Part shown: positions 5,764 through 7,195 of the stretch, piece after piece
Numbering within the stretch: the stretch's first letter is position 1
Layout: every line of letters starts with the position of its first letter
Assembly (NCBI GenBank): GCA_902783445.1
Contig: CACZQX010000114.1
Location: 1 to 7,195, forward strand
Direction of reading: 5' to 3'
Source: an uncultured Lachnospiraceae bacterium
GTDB taxonomy: Bacteria; Bacillota; Clostridia; Lachnospirales; Lachnospiraceae
DNA: 7,195 nucleotides
Translations under genes and position numbers: made by a program
Notes under the pieces: generated by a model
Database searches by the model: none
The model's input: only the letters and a program-made list of their open reading frames with translations
Told to the model about the DNA's origin: nothing

Positions 5764-6905
5764 AACAGACATCATCAATAATATCAACCTATTCGGCCGA
5801 TGTATTCGGAGTCTGCTCCGCTCTTTACGAACTTGGCGGACTTGTGGTAATGCACGATGCCAGCGGTTGCAACTCAACATACAGCACTCACGACGAACCG
5901 AGATGGTACACAATGGACAGCATGGTATATATTTCCGCTTTATCGGAAATGGAAGCCGTTATGGGTGATGATAACAAATTAATCGAAGATATTACGGAAG
6001 CGGCCGAATCTTTGAAGCCAAAATTTGTTGCTATTTGCGGAACGCCCATACCTGCCATGATAGGTTTTGATTTTGAAGCCGTTGCAAAAGTTTTGGAAGA
6101 CAGGCTGAAAATTCCCGTTTTCGGCATTCCCACAAGCGGCATGAATACTTACGTAAAAGGCGCAAATATGGCATTAAGCGCTTTTGCCGAAAGGATTCCG
6201 AAGGTAAATGTCAAGAAAACAATAATGCCGTCCATGAATATATTGGGACTTACTCCCCTGGATTTTTCAATCAACGGACAAGCCGAATCCATCTGTAATT
6301 TCGCAAGTTCCTTAGACTTTGATATAATTTCCAAATGGACTATGGGAACAAGCTTCGAAGATATAGAAAAAAGCGGAAGTGCCAATATTAACCTTGTTGT
6401 CTCTTCCACCGGTTTGGAAGTCGCAAAGGTATTAAAAAAGCGTTTTGCTACACCATACGTTGTAGGAACGCCAATAGAGGGTATTTACAACGCTTTACTT
6501 GCGGATACGATAAAAAAAGTATATACGGACCCGGATTTTCCGGATTTTGTTTGCAAATCCAACCTTCCGGGAGAAGATATTGCAGTAATAGGCGAAGCTA
6601 TCACAAGCATTTCTTTGGCAAGTTCCATAGAACTTACATGCGGCAAAGGCGTTAAAGTTCTTTGTCCTACGGAAATAGACAAATATTATCTTCGTGACAA
6701 AGATAAAATTACGCCTTATGAAGATGATATACGTAAAGAGTTGAGAAATGCAAAAACGATTATTGCAGATCCGCTTTATAAGGCAATTTGCCCGGACAGT
6801 GCAAAATTTATTTCTCTTCCAAGCGAAAGCTTTTCGGGAAGAATCTACAGGGATGAAATTCCGGATTTAACTTCGGATTTTTCATATATTAAAAAATACT
6901 TATAA
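5760..6905 (+). CDS. Nitrogenase component-1-like protein, NifK-like subunit
   Basis: This 381-residue second subunit of the component-1-like enzyme resembles NifK in its N-terminal third. C19 (FGVCSALYELGG) fits the first NifK cluster cysteine. HDASGCNSTYSTHDEPRW (32-49) is the counterpart of the NifK HGSQGC loop, with C37. SEMEAVMGDDNKLIEDI (62-78) matches the conserved E-x-x-x-V-F-G-G region, and C93 in FVAICGTPIP matches the third cysteine. Three cysteines from each subunit could hold a bridging iron-sulfur cluster. The protein is much shorter than NifK (about 520), closer to the minimal enzymes BchB/CfbD. Translation is coupled to the NifD-like gene through the ATGA overlap, supporting a 1:1 heterodimer. 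NifE/NifN-type scaffold proteins are a formal alternative, but no cofactor-building genes are nearby. Confidence 0.85.
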   Translation: MKQTSSIISTYSADVFGVCSALYELGGLVVMHDASGCNSTYSTHDEPRWYTMDSMVYISALSEMEAVMGDDNKLIEDITEAAESLKPKFVAICGTPIPAMIGFDFEAVAKVLEDRLKIPVFGIPTSGMNTYVKGANMALSAFAERIPKVNVKKTIMPSMNILGLTPLDFSINGQAESICNFASSLDFDIISKWTMGTSFEDIEKSGSANINLVVSSTGLEVAKVLKKRFATPYVVGTPIEGIYNALLADTIKKVYTDPDFPDFVCKSNLPGEDIAVIGEAITSISLASSIELTCGKGVKVLCPTEIDKYYLRDKDKITPYEDDIRKELRNAKTIIADPLYKAICPDSAKFISLPSESFSGRIYRDEIPDLTSDFSYIKKYL

Positions 6906-6953
6906 AATATTGATGTTTATAGTATTTAAAGTAAACGAAAAGAGGTATCTAAT

Positions 6954-7195
6954 ATGAAAGAAAAGATTATCAAAGTTGTTAGTCTTATGCTTGTTCTTGT
7001 GATGGTTTTATCACTTGCGGCATGCGGCAACAAAAACTCATCTTCTGACGCAGAAGATACAACACAAGCAGACGGAACACATGTAATTGTTGACCATCTT
7101 GACAATGAAGTTGAAGTTCCGAATCAAGTTGATAAGGTAGTTGTTTGCGGAGTTTACCCACTTCCGAGCGTACTTACTATCTTCTTTGATTCAGC
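6954..7195 (+). CDS. ABC transporter solute-binding lipoprotein, FecB/BtuF-like, N-terminal part
   Basis: The first 80 codons are visible; the gene continues past the right edge. Residues 1-23 form a lipoprotein signal peptide with a basic start (MKEKIIK), a hydrophobic core and the lipobox LSLAAC, so C24 would be lipidated and anchored outside the membrane. A short polar linker rich in Ser/Asp/Thr follows, then HVIVDHLDNEVEVPNQVDKV, the opening strand pattern of class III solute-binding proteins that deliver siderophores, haem or cobalamin to FecCD permeases. AGAGGT lies seven bases before the ATG, and the gene starts 48 bp after the NifK-like stop with no terminator between them. It is the expected capture component of the transporter encoded at 1526-3603. 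Having the binding protein after the reductase genes binds import and reduction into one unit. Confidence 0.88.
   Translation, partial: MKEKIIKVVSLMLVLVMVLSLAACGNKNSSSDAEDTTQADGTHVIVDHLDNEVEVPNQVDKVVVCGVYPLPSVLTIFFDS

Noticed and set aside
3641..6905. True nitrogen-fixation nifHDK cluster
   Set aside because: The subunits are short, the NifD-like cysteine layout differs, no FeMo-cofactor ligands are recognisable, and no nifB, nifE or nifN genes are in the window. The family relation is clear, but nitrogen fixation is not supported.
1..7195. CRISPR arrays, insertion sequences, integrase sites or signs of recent transfer
   Set aside because: No spaced repeats, transposase-like frames or terminal inverted repeats were seen, and base use looks even across the genes.

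Overview
The window looks like chromosomal DNA from an AT-rich, low-GC Gram-positive anaerobe, most likely a member of the Clostridia. This rests on base composition, strong GGAGG-type ribosome binding sites, a Clostridia-type MATE exporter and SmpB, a lipoprotein-type solute-binding protein, and oxygen-sensitive nitrogenase-like enzymes. It cannot be placed to genus by reading alone.

Layout. The left end (1-933) is on the minus strand: smpB (trans-translation factor), followed 9 bp downstream by the N-terminal third of a MATE-family multidrug/metabolite exporter that runs off the window. A divergent intergenic region of about 340 bp (934-1274) separates this ordinary pair from a plus-strand cluster that fills the rest of the window. 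It holds a good sigma-A promoter with an extended -10, a candidate operator just upstream of it, and a leader RNA. The leader ends in an intrinsic terminator directly before the first gene, and an upstream segment can pair with the terminator's 5' arm, as in a riboswitch or attenuator.

The plus-strand cluster reads, in order: a stand-alone TM1266-type small regulator-like protein; a FecCD-type ABC permease; its ATPase with a second TM1266-like domain fused to the C-terminus; a NifH-like iron protein; two nitrogenase component-1-like subunits (NifD-like and NifK-like); and the start of a lipoprotein solute-binding protein of the siderophore/cobalamin/haem-type family. Genes overlap by four bases (ATGA, TTGA, ATGA) or lie 31-48 bp apart, all on one strand, so this is very probably one operon.

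Working model (inference). The lipoprotein, permease and ATPase import a metal chelate, metallophore or tetrapyrrole-like compound. The NifH-like protein supplies ATP-dependent low-potential electrons to the NifD/K-like heterodimer, which reduces the imported compound or its metal in the cytoplasm. The two TM1266-like domains may sense the substrate, a metal or a metabolite, one as a free protein and one acting directly on the transporter ATPase. The leader RNA would tie expression of the whole unit to a signal. No gene in the window makes a FeMo-type cofactor, so this is not a classical nitrogen-fixation cluster. The substrate is unknown. The enzyme-plus-transporter pairing, the domain fusion and the attenuator are the points of interest.
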